Source of the DNA: Sipunculus nudus | Taxonomy: Eukaryota > Annelida > Sipuncula > Golfingiida > Sipunculidae | Direction of reading: 5' to 3' | DNA length: 64,000 bases | Assembly (NCBI GenBank): GCA_026874595.1 | Contig: CM049306.1 | Span: 92,270,642-92,334,641 of the forward strand | Shown: one piece after another, positions 37,084 through 47,585 of the stretch | Layout of the letters: the number at the start of each line of letters is the position of its first letter | How positions within the stretch are numbered: position 1 is the stretch's first letter | The notes under the pieces: model-generated | Database searches by the model: none | What the model was told of the DNA's origin: nothing | The model's input: only the letters and a program-made list of their open reading frames with translations | Position numbers and translations under genes: made by a program

Positions 37084-38107
37084 AGCCCTCAGCCCTTAGG
37101 CTGATGGGCTATTGTCGTCACCCAAGCTGTCCGTCCGTCCGGCGTCCGTTAACTTTTACCTTGTGAGCGGGATATCTTGAAAAGAATTCACCGTCAGAAT
37201 TTTATTTCCTCGGTAAAGATGTGTATCGACAAAATCTTGGTCAAGTTCAAAGATAGGTGACCTTGACCTATTTTTCTACATTTTAGAGCTGATTATAGAA
37301 AAACACTTAGATGCTTATTACTCAGGAATCATTTGGTGAATTTTCACAAAACTTACTATGATTATTGGGACTGATAGTCTGTACCTTCTACACAAGTTTG
37401 GTGGCGCCACCTACAATTTCTTATTTTTAATGAATTTTTATAGGATTTTTCAACTTTGGGCTTGTGAGCGGGATAACTCTAAAAGGATTCACTGTAGGAA
37501 TTTTATTTTTTTGGTAAAGATGTATATTGACAAAATCTTAGTCAAGTTTGAAGAAGAGTGACCTTGACCTATTTTTATACGTTTTACAGCTGATTATAGA
37601 AAAAACATTAAGAAGCTTATTTCTCAGGAACCATTGGGTGGATTTTCACAATACTTACTATGATTATAGGGACTGATGGTATGTAACTTCTGCACAAGTT
37701 TTTGTGCGCCACCTACAATTTCTGATTTTTAATGAATTTTTCTTGGATTTTTCAACTTTGGCCTTGCGAGCAAGATATCTCTAAAAGGATTCATGATAGA
37801 AATTTTATTTCTTTGGTGAAGATGTATATGGACAAAATCTCGGTCAGGTTCGAAGATGGATGACCTTGACCTACTTTTCAAGGTCACAGAGCTTATAATA
37901 GAATAAAACTTAGAAGCTTATTTTTCAGGAAGCATTTAGTGGATTGTTATGAATCATGGTACATACCTCTCCATTTTAAATTTATAACTGAGACATGTAC
38001 AGATATACATCCATGTGAGAACAGATATTTAGTACTTGTTACTGTTACCATCTCTTAACACTGTTCCTTTGGCTGAGGGCTTTTGTCAGCTTCTGCTGAT
38101 ATTCTAG
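37084..38107 (+). mobile_element. F5: element with AGCCCTCAGCC/GGCTGAGGGCT ends
   Basis: It starts AGCCCTCAGCC after TTTTT and forms a hairpin with GGCTGATGGGCT. CTGTCCGTCCGTCCGGCGTC follows. The core has about three ~300-bp units with GCGGGATATCTTGAAA-like, GTGACCTTGACCTA and CACTTACTATGATTAT blocks. The first unit boundary has GGTGGCGCCACC at 37400-37411, the next GTGCGCCACC. Near the 3' end GGCTGAGGGCTTT is followed by the hairpin TCAGCTTCTGCTGA and CTAG (38104-38107) before TTT. It sits in the T-run at the 3' end of F1-e. It is non-coding. Confidence 0.8.
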
Positions 38108-40134
38108 TTTCTTTTATGTTTCTCCTTTCCTGTTTCTTTATCTAGGAGTGGTCATCACAATATCTTAACGGCAGATAGGACTTCTGGATTATGCATAACA
38201 CTGGGCATATGATACCTGAAATCCAGGAGGCTTCATAATAATACATATTTGTATTGTATGGATTCCATCCTGATTCTGTAGACAGTGTTACCAAAAGGTC
38301 ATGGACCTGTCCTTTAAAAAAGTTCTTGTGCTTGGATGGTGTACTCTCAAAAAATAAATGCCCATGAATTTTGTTAAATGACAACTGGAATATGGAGGAC
38401 ACTATGGATATCAGATGGTTCAGTTGACTATTATTGTTGAGGCACAATGTCTTTTTATAAATGTACTATAAAACATGACTCCAGTATCTCTGGTGAGATA
38501 ATATGGTATGTCTGTGTTCACACAAAAGGCAGAAAGAAAGCAAGATAATATTTCACTGTTATGTTTTATTTTCTCCTGATTAAGAACTTAAAGCTAGGAG
38601 ACAAACACAATTTCTATTTATGAAAAATAGAGCCTGCATTAAAAAGATTTTTTCCACTGGGCATATAAAAAATAATTTTAAAGAGTAAAAGCAAATACAT
38701 ATATATATATCTTGCCAAAAACAACATCCATAAAAGTAGAAAGCTTGGTCTTGTAGCTAAGGAATACAATGATAAAATGGTCAGTTTTTACAGTGTCCTG
38801 TGGATCAGGACTTTTTTATGTCTACAGTTTCATTGTATTCATGCTGCCTATAGAATTATAAAGAAATATAAACCGGGATCCATAGCCATCTCAAATAGAA
38901 ATCAGTGAAAATGTGTTAACATTTTTCCACTGATCTAATTTTTTTTTAAATTCCCAAACAGGGAACATTTAGGATTTTACTGGCATGAACAAGAAAGTTG
39001 TGTGTAATTTTTTATCCCATTATTAAACAAAACATCCATTTTATAATTGCTGATGGTGGCTTCTAGTTTAGATAATCTGTTAAACTGGTGAAATAATTAT
39101 TCCAGAATAAAAAAAATCTTCAGGAAAAAATCCATTGAAAATGTATGGGAATTTGTTTTTGTTGAATATTTAAATGTTTAAAACTCTTGTGTATGCCGAA
39201 TCTCCATATGCTTTGAACGGCTTTAAAGCTTGGTGGGTAACCACACAGTTTCTGCAACTTTATTTTTTCCAACAGCCTAGGGCATAGCAGGTTATTATCT
39301 ACAGGAAGCCAAGTCTCCGCAACAGATTTAAAATCCTGTTAAGGTCCAGAGGCAAACAGGAAAAGGCGAACAAAAAATACTCTGATTAAAAACAAATTAG
39401 GCAGGGGATACAAAAGCGGAAGCCTGAATCAGCTAAATAAGATGTGGTTTTCATGTAACCGCGGAAAGTTCTGCATTTGTATGGCTGGGCTGTAATTGCC
39501 TGAAGCACTTATTTCTGGCTTTAGGTATTGTCAGCAGCTCTGGCTGTGACAGGGTCAGTTCACTCAGTAAAAGCAGCCATTTACTGTAACACTTAGGGAC
39601 AACCATCAACTGTATGTCTGTCTGTATAGGACTCGCCAGTCACATGGGTCAATTGGTGTCCAGGTTATTCCTCGCATAACAATAATTATTGGAAAACTAT
39701 TATTTCAAAATGCTCATTAATGCTACACCTAGGATAAAATATCACTGAATCCATCAGTATTATTGTGATATTTATATCAGCAGTTTCCATGAAGTAGGAG
39801 GTATTGCACATCAATGGAATTTTCAGTTTTAGCCTTAATCACAAATTGGGTGTAAGCAGCTCTTCATGGTTAATGTATATTACTAAGGGTGTACATTTAC
39901 TCAACAGGTAATTAGTCATTTTACATGGAACAGTCATATTTCAACTCATCTATGTCTGTCAGTATATCCAACAATTTAAGTGATACATTTGTAAAGAGCA
40001 TCAATGTAAATGTCTAATTTAACATTTAACAAGTTTTCCAGCACATGTGTTATTTAAGACCTTTGTCTCAGGTCACAGGGTGCATTTCATAGTACATAAA
40101 AAGGAAAATCTTAAAAACAATACAGATAGTTCAT
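38108..40134. other. Intronic DNA, no gene or repeat recognised
   Basis: AT-rich sequence with short chance open frames and no F-type terminus or long inverted repeat. Confidence 0.5.
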
Positions 40135-40493
40135 ATATGTCAAGGCCCAGATCGCGATCTGGACGGATCTTAGATCTGTCCAGCCCAAATTGCGATCGCA
40201 GTTCAGGCTGGTCCAAACTGCGATCGCAATCCAGGCTGGCCAGATCTAAGATCAGTCCAGCCGAGATTGTGATCCTAAACTTGACCAGCCCATATTGCGA
40301 ACCATGCTTTTACGATCACAGGAGTGAAACATTGGTTGTTTTACCAACTCATTTGGTATTGCATTGTACCATTTTCCCATAATAAATACAATTATAATAC
40401 AGAAAGGCAATTTCACTCCTTCATATCACAGGAGTGAAACATGGGATGTTTCACCAACTCATTTAGTATTGCATGGTTGTTGAAAAAAGGTAA

Positions 40494-41493
40494 CAAGGAA
40501 CCCATCGGTTTTATATGCTCACAAAATATGATTTGGAAGAGGAGGTAGGCAAGTGCAGGTTTTGTGTGGTAATATAAGCTGCATTATGGGCTAATGGTGA
40601 TTACTCAAGTTATGTAAGATTATGATAATATCCTTGGAGACAGGGAAGAGGATTGACGTCATTTTTATTATATACAGTTGGTGGTGTGCTGTTTTCACAT
40701 AGGTTTTGAATTGGCCATATAACTTTATCTACATTGCAGTAGAATTATTTGAAAAAAAAACCTGTCCATTATCAGTCATGGTAATTCTGATTTTTACAAA
40801 TGAGAACTTTTATTTAATAATTACTGGTTATTCCTATCCAAGAATAAAACTTAAATAATATAACTATTTATTATAAATTAATAACAAATATTGTGTCAAA
40901 TATAATTTAAATTAAAAATAATAACAGCATCATATGAAAAGACCTTTTAATAATTTATAACCGAAATAAATGATTATTAAAATAATATTATAGAATATAT
41001 TCATGAATACATTCATGATTACATTTTGAAAGTATTTGCATTTGTATTCAAATATTTTCATTTATACCTGTATTCCTATTTTAATGCATGAAATTATGGA
41101 GTACATATATTCATATTCGCATTCAAATATATTTGCAAAGTATTCTTATCATGTCTGGTATTTATTCAGTTTCAGCAAAACAAAGTTCTTGAGAATCCAG
41201 AATTTACAAATTTCACAACTTGATCATAAGTATGACCATAATGATCATAAGTACCTGGTTTTATGGCTTTAATTTATATTTAAACATAAAACTATTATAT
41301 TCACTTTGGACTACTTTCACATCAATCTAAGCACTAGACATAGCAAAAGTCTTATGACAATTATCAACATTACAGAAATCATAACGAGAACTTGTCTAAG
41401 ATCTGATTTTTTTCATATTTAAATATTTTTATTTTAAAAAATGTGAAAAAAAATTAAAAGCAATCTCAGCTATGAAACCATTATAAGAATAAA
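40494..41493 (-). mobile_element. F1-g: 3' part of an F1-family element
   Basis: On the minus strand it ends ...GATGGGTTCCTTG at 40494, before TT. Its body is homologous in inverted orientation to 51490-52160 of F1-h: the CATGTCTGGTATTTATTCAG block (41152-41171), the GTGTGGTAATA block (40564) and the TTGGAGACAGGGAAGAGG block (40634). The 5' part is absent, and the copy abuts the 3' end of F1-f. Confidence 0.65.
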
Positions 41494-43892
41494 CAAGTGA
41501 CCCATGGGTCATGACGCTCAGCTGCCAAGCATGACCTGTGACATATTGGACTGAGATTCACAACTTCCAGTCAAATTTTGAAGAACCAATTTGCCAATTT
41601 GTTGAAAATTTTCTATGACAACAGAAATATATATCACCTATGTCTGGTTAAAACACAGTGAATTGATGGTCTGAGGAAAATGCATGATTGTTAAGCTATC
41701 AGGAACTATTCCAACAGCTTGCTTGAAACCTGTCAGTCTCAAAGGAACACCACAAAGGGAAAATATAAGATCAAGATATATAGCAAAAATCAAGGAAATA
41801 CATGCAAGAATTATTGAGAAACAGGTGCTTCTGTATGAATTTTTATTCAATACAAGCCAACTGTACTGCACTTTTATAAATGATGGTAATATTTATTCAG
41901 AAATATTTGACCCAATCCTTTACAAGATTACATAAATATACATCCAACTGCATTCACTTTAACTGTTCTTGAGATAATATGATCAAAAGGAATTAAAAGA
42001 TGGTTGCCTGGTGGCCATATTGGACTTCTGACAAGTCTGAAATCAAACAACAAACATTCTCTAAATCGGACCAAACATTAAAGAAAAATTACTGAAACTG
42101 CACTGAAGAAAGAATTTCTAAGGTGGCTTACTGGCAGACATTATGGATTTCTGACAAGTATGACATTTGATATCCCACATTCTCCAATAAGAGACCAAAC
42201 TTGGGCAAATTATTCAGTAATGAATGCCCAAAATAATTCAAAAGGCATGTCCAGGCCCTCATATCAGATTTATAGATATGCAATTGTAAAAAGTGTAAGT
42301 CCAATATTTTTTATTATCACTCTGCTTTTTAATGGGGTCAGCAGGGTAGGTAAACTGCCAAACCTGAAAGAAAAGAAATGCAGAAAGCATGACTAAGAGT
42401 CTTGAAATAAAACAAAAAGCCATCCTAAATCAAGGTACACATCCACATATTATGAGAACAAACACTTGCTTTTTATGTGGTGATATATATTAAAATATTC
42501 AGATATCTACGAAACTAAGTTTATTGCTAGGATTCCATAAAATAAACTGCAAAATGTTCCCATCATCTTATAAATCAGTAGCTAAACCTTAATACTATAC
42601 TCTCATAGTCTTAATTCCTGGCTGAAGCATTCTGACAACAGTGTTTTTGTTATGAAGTAACGAGGTACTTATCACTGAGCCTTATCACTTAATAGGCTGA
42701 TACAAAAGGGAGTCATATGTCACCAGTGTCACTCACAATTACAGCCACACAGGGAGATGTACCAGCTGGAGTGGGATGGTTATATATACAAGAAAAATAG
42801 AGATGGTCTATAAAATAAGTAATTGTGAACATCCCTGACCTATGAACTTGGCCTTTTGCCCATATATTAACTGGATTCTTTCTAAATGATGGGTAACTAC
42901 TAACCACTTAAATTTGGTGTAATTACTTGGCAACCAATGGGTGAATAACTTTGACCTGCAACCTTTAACCTGCTGACCAGCTGACCCCAAAATCAATAAG
43001 TTATTTATTCAAGCAAAAAGACCCATAAATATGAAGTTTGAGTCAAACTGAGTGATGCATAGATGTGGCATATGTGAAAGACTGAAGGTTTGGGTTGAAC
43101 AGTTACACTTGAAATATGCTCACAAGCATTTAGAACAATTAAATATTGTGACCTTGACCTTTGACTTTTTGACCTCAACATCAATAGGCTTCTTCCCTTA
43201 TTGGTAGGTAAGCCATATATGACAGATGGAAGGTACAGATTGAAAAGTTTGCCTGAAAATGACTCCACGCAAGAAGTGGGTGCTGTGAACTTGACCTTTG
43301 ACCTCAAAATCAACAGGTCTTTTCCCCTGTTGGCAGAGAAGCGATATCAGTGCTGGAAGGTTTTGAATGAAAAGTCTAGCTTGCAATGTGTCCACAACCT
43401 TTTCAAAGAAGTGGATCCTGTGACTATAGGATTCTTCTCCAACTTAGTAGGTGAGCTATATGTGAAAAATCAAAGAATTGGGATGAAAGGGTTGGCTTAA
43501 AATGCATCCACAGGCTTTTCAAAGAAGAGGCTCCTGTGACCTTGACCTTTGACCTTTTGACCTAAAAAAAATTATGGTTCTTCCCCTGTTGGTGGGTGAG
43601 CTGTATGTGAAAGATGGAAGGTTTGGGATGAAAATTTTGTCTCAAAGAGTTATTTCTGGGGGGTGCAAACACACCCCATAACTTCGAGAATATAGGTCGC
43701 AGTGACCTCATTTCAGGTTTGCAAGGAGATCTTTTTATAACCTCTAAGACTGCATAGGGTTCATGGCCCTAGCCCTTACAGTTACGATTTGTGCCCTGCT
43801 AACGGACGGACGGGCGGCCGTACGGACAGACGGAAGGACGACGGACAAAGACCCATCGCTATAGCCCAGCATGACTGAAAGTCAGCTGAGCT
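41494..43892 (-). mobile_element. F1-f: complete F1-family element, minus strand
   Basis: Its 5' end is at 43892 (AGCTCAGCTGACTTTCAGTC after TTTTT), with a CGTCCTTCCGTCTGTCCG-type microsatellite at 43804-43838. The core holds TGACCTTTGACCT repeats (~130 bp), and in its 3' half two copies of a GGTGGCCATATTGGACTTCT-like block at about 42010 and 42125. The 3' end is AGCTGAGCGTCATGACCCAT, GGGTCACTTG (ending 41494) before TTT. It is non-coding. Confidence 0.75.
42940..43620 (-). repeat. ~130-bp tandem units with DR1-type motifs, core of F1-f
   Basis: TGACCTTTGACCT (inverse of AGGTCAAAGGTCA) is perfect at 43292-43304 and 43543-43555 and near-perfect at about 43153. TGACCTTGA (inverse of TCAAGGTCA) is at 43149 and 43537. 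Units also share GTTGGTAGGTAAGC/GTTGGTGGGTGAGC and AGATGGAAGGTTTGGGATGA. This core is related to that of F1-d. Confidence 0.8.
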
Positions 43893-44667
43893 AAAAATAA
43901 CTCAAGCATAAGAACGCCCTATAAATTGTACAAGAAGAAAACTAGAGATGGGCAAGTTTAATTTTATTAACATAAATTGAGGAACCAGCAATACAGATTT
44001 TGATTATTTACATAGTCTTGTGACAGCTGATACAGCCACGAGTCTTAATATTATTAGTGAAACATATTGACATATTTAATAAGTACTTGTCTGAGTAAAA
44101 TTTTAAAATTTTGACATATTTTTTTTTTTTTTATTTTAAAATAACTATAAATTAACAAGCTGAAACACTTGGATCGCATGGATCGCAATATGGGCTGGTC
44201 AAGTTTAGGATCACAATCTTGACTGGACAGATCTTAGATCTGTCCAGTCCAGATTGCGATCCTGAAGCAAGAAAGACAAGATCGCAATCTGGGCCGGACT
44301 AAACTGCGATCGCAATATAGGCTGGACGGATCTAAGATCTGGCCAGCCTGGATTGCGATCGCAGTTTGGGCCGGCCTGAACTGCGATCGCAGTTTGGGCT
44401 GGACAGATCTAAGATCCGTCCAGATCGCAATCTGGGCCTTGACATATACGCCCATATATCATATTTACTGATTGTTATCCTTAAACTTTAATGATATATT
44501 ATAAAGACTCGAGTAATCAAGTAAGTTGGGTTATTTTTTACAGATATATGCCCACTTGCTGAAGCAGGGGTCTTTTTCTGTGCTTTGGCCTAATACAGTC
44601 AAAATCTAAGTGGGGTTTATTTTAATATACCCCATTATAGCTGATAGGTTAGGTAAGCCACTTCACC

Positions 44668-45215
44668 CTGTAACATGGATAACTTGTGCATTGTCTTTCT
44701 TTATCATCCTGTAACATGGATAACTTGTGAGTTGTCTTTCTGTATCATCCTGTAACATGGATAACTTGTGAGTTGTCTTTCTGTATCATCCTGTAACATG
44801 GAAACTTGTGAGTTGTCTTTCTGTATCATCATGTAACATGGAAACTTGTGAGTTGTCTTTCTGTATCATCGTGTAACATGGAAACTTGTGAGTTGTCTTT
44901 GTGTATCATTCTGAAACATGAATAAATTGCAAGTTGTCTTTCTGTATCACCCTGTAACATGGATAACTTGTGAGTTGTCTTTCTGTATCATCCTGTAACA
45001 TAGATTACTTTTTAGTTGTCTTTCTGTATCATCCTGTAACATGGATAACTTGTGAGTTGTCTTTCTGTATCATCCTGTAACATGGATAACTTGTGAGTTG
45101 TCTTTCTGTATCATCCTGTAACATGGATAACTAGTGAGTTGTCTTTCTGTATCATCCTGAAACACAGATAACATTTGAGTTATCTTTCTGTATCATCCTG
45201 AAACATGGATAACTT
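44668..45215. repeat. Minisatellite, 41-bp unit, about 13 copies
   Basis: The unit is CCTGTAACATGGATAACTTG then TGAGTTGTCTTTCTGTATCAT. Three adjacent copies (44790-44900) share a deletion that changes GGATAACTTG to GGAAACTTG, which shows local copying within the array. The outer copies are the most diverged. Confidence 0.95.
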
Positions 45216-47585
45216 GTGTTTGTGCTATGTGTAGAAGCTGAAACCTGTATAAAGTTCATTAAATTGTACCTTGGCCACAGGAAATTTTAATTAAAATCAC
45301 CATTGTTGGTGTTCAGCTTTTCATCCATTCCGGAAGCTGAGCACTTCAAATGAGTATTTTCCATTATGCCAAGTGTTTCTTCATGCAATTAAGAACTGCT
45401 AGCAGACAAATCTGGTAATGGGACCACCTGAGGTAAAGTTATTAAACTAACTGTGAATTCATTTAGTTGAAGCAGCAGAAGCCGGAGAGGATTTAATGAG
45501 ATGTTTAAAGAACATGACAATTTAACAGCATGGGGGAGCATTTATGGGTGATTAATATCAAACAGCAGTGCTTTCTGGTCCATGCTTACTGGTAGGTTAA
45601 TTTACCATGGTGGGTTAATGAGCAATCATTGATAATCTTTTTATGCTCTCTTTTTATTGCGGATGGTTCATACGCTTCTAGACAGAACTGTCAGTTGAAT
45701 AAGGATGAAGGTAACAATATGGTCAGAATAAGATTTCATTGTTATTGCCATAATGGAATTCAGGTTTCATATGCAAAGGCTAGGAGGTCAGTAATCCCAA
45801 AGCCATCACCTGTTGTTAAAAAAACTGTGTGTTCAAATCTGGGAAGCTCTTTAGAGATTTCAAGATCTCTGCCCTTGTGGTTTCATGGGGACCCGCTGTG
45901 ATGTCCAGTGCCCTGACAACTAGTTATAGGTTACATTCTGCCCCTCCTGGGGATGTACTTATCTCACAAGCTAGTGTGTCATATGATCCCACTGATAAGT
46001 ATACTAGCATATTACCTGTTCTTGTATTCCTATAGGTCCATTGTACCTGTGCTGCATTTGTGTGGGACAGGTCCATTTAGATAAGTCGACTGGTATAGTT
46101 TGAATGTTTCTGATAGATGGCACTCTGACAGCCATTACATGAAATGATGTGAATTTCCTCCTCATTTTATGGGAAAATATGAAAAAAGAACCCTGCTGAG
46201 GACACACTTAGTAACATTCTCAATACTTCAAGACCACAGAGGAGTTGTGGGACAATGTTTGAGTGCCACAAACATCAGTTATTTTTCACAGCGCTCGGTC
46301 TTTTTCTTTCCATTATGTCCATACCTCTGTCTCATGCTGCAAGAAAGCTTAACATTTTACTTCAAAAACTAGACGTGTCCTTAAGGTCTCAATGGCAAAC
46401 AGAAATCTCTTCAGCAAATTTATAATTTGAATTCACAATTGTTACATCATCTGTGTAGCATGTTTGTGATGTTGACTGTTATTTTAATCATACTTTCCAT
46501 GCAAAATATATGAACCATGGGTTGACTACTTTGTTCCCATCAGGGGACAGAAGGGATAATCGACAGGGTGTACATTGTACATAACAGGTAATAAAATCCA
46601 GCATGGAACTGACATACTTAAATATTAAAATATCCTGATATGCTTAAAATGCAGCATAATTTCAGTTCATTTCATCATTTTAAGGTAAAAATAGGTGAGA
46701 TCTGTGAGTGACCTAACCTCATTTTAACACTAGCAAGAATATACTATAGCCTACCTATTCAAGAGAAGTCAGAGCAGACCTTGCTTTACGCAGAATTGGT
46801 TTGTCATGTGACCTACAGTAATATAATACCTGTAGGGGTGCGGGAGTAATTCCTAATTGATTTTCCCAGGTGTGACTGATTCTTTATCAGATTTTGACAA
46901 AGTCAAGCAGATGAAGCTCCCCAGGCTCTGGAAATCCATGGAATCCCATGCATTGTCAGGAGATGGGAACGATAATGTACAATCACATGTTCAATATAGG
47001 GGGAACAGGGAAGTGCTGCACTGTACCTGTTTTCATATTACAGGTGTTCGTGTCCTGGTGCTGGACATTCAGTTGACCTGACCACCTGTCGCTTTGAAAT
47101 TATGTTGACTTTACCCAAAAATGAATTTCATAAGGCATTGGATTTCATAAGGACTTGAGTCTAGCCTGTTGGCATCTACTGACCTTAGGAGAATGCGATG
47201 GAGATGAGCTTGTTATGTATTACTGACTCGTGTCATTTTGGCAGTCTGCTTCCTGCTGTCACCATCTGCCTCAAAAACAAATACACAGGGCTTGACATTA
47301 ACAGTTAACTGCTTGCCTGGGGCAAGTTACAGTTCCAGAAAATGGTGATAGGGCAACCAAAGTGGGTTCCTACTTGCCTGACTAAGCAAATGGGTGCAAC
47401 ATAAACTTTTACACAAAGGCCTGAATCTTGACTAATCTGAAATTAGTCTCTTTCTTTTTCAGGAGAATCGAAGTCGAATTGTGTACCTCTAGCATAAATT
47501 ACCCGCATGTTTTCATTTGTGCAAATGCTAAAGAGAAGAATGATTAACAGACAAACATTTGAATAAGTTTATTGATCACATTTTT
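45216..47585. other. Intronic DNA; possible SINE remnant at about 45826-45935
   Basis: The word GTTCAAATCTGGGAAGCTC (45832-45850), followed by CAAGATCTCTGCCC, resembles the possible SINE relic at 29470-29553 and could be a second copy. Otherwise unique-looking AT-rich DNA without an exon. Confidence 0.35.

Larger units (their letters stand above)
40135..44446. mobile_element. Foldback element with GATCGC-rich inverted arms, filled by F1 elements
   Basis: The left arm (40135-40300) starts GTCAAGGCCCAGATCGCGAT. The right arm (44170-44446) ends in the inverse, ATCGCAATCTGGGCCTTGAC. Both arms are built of short palindromes: TGCGATCGCA, AGATCTAAGATCT and GATCTTAGATC, linked by GGCTGG/CCAGCC words. 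The inner edges match too (GATCCTAAACTTGACCAGCC versus its inverse at about 44193). The right arm is longer by internal duplication. Between the arms lie a direct repeat (40315-40378 and 40427-40480) and two minus-strand F1 copies. Flanking ATAT on both sides is compatible with a target duplication but is low-complexity. Confidence 0.7.
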
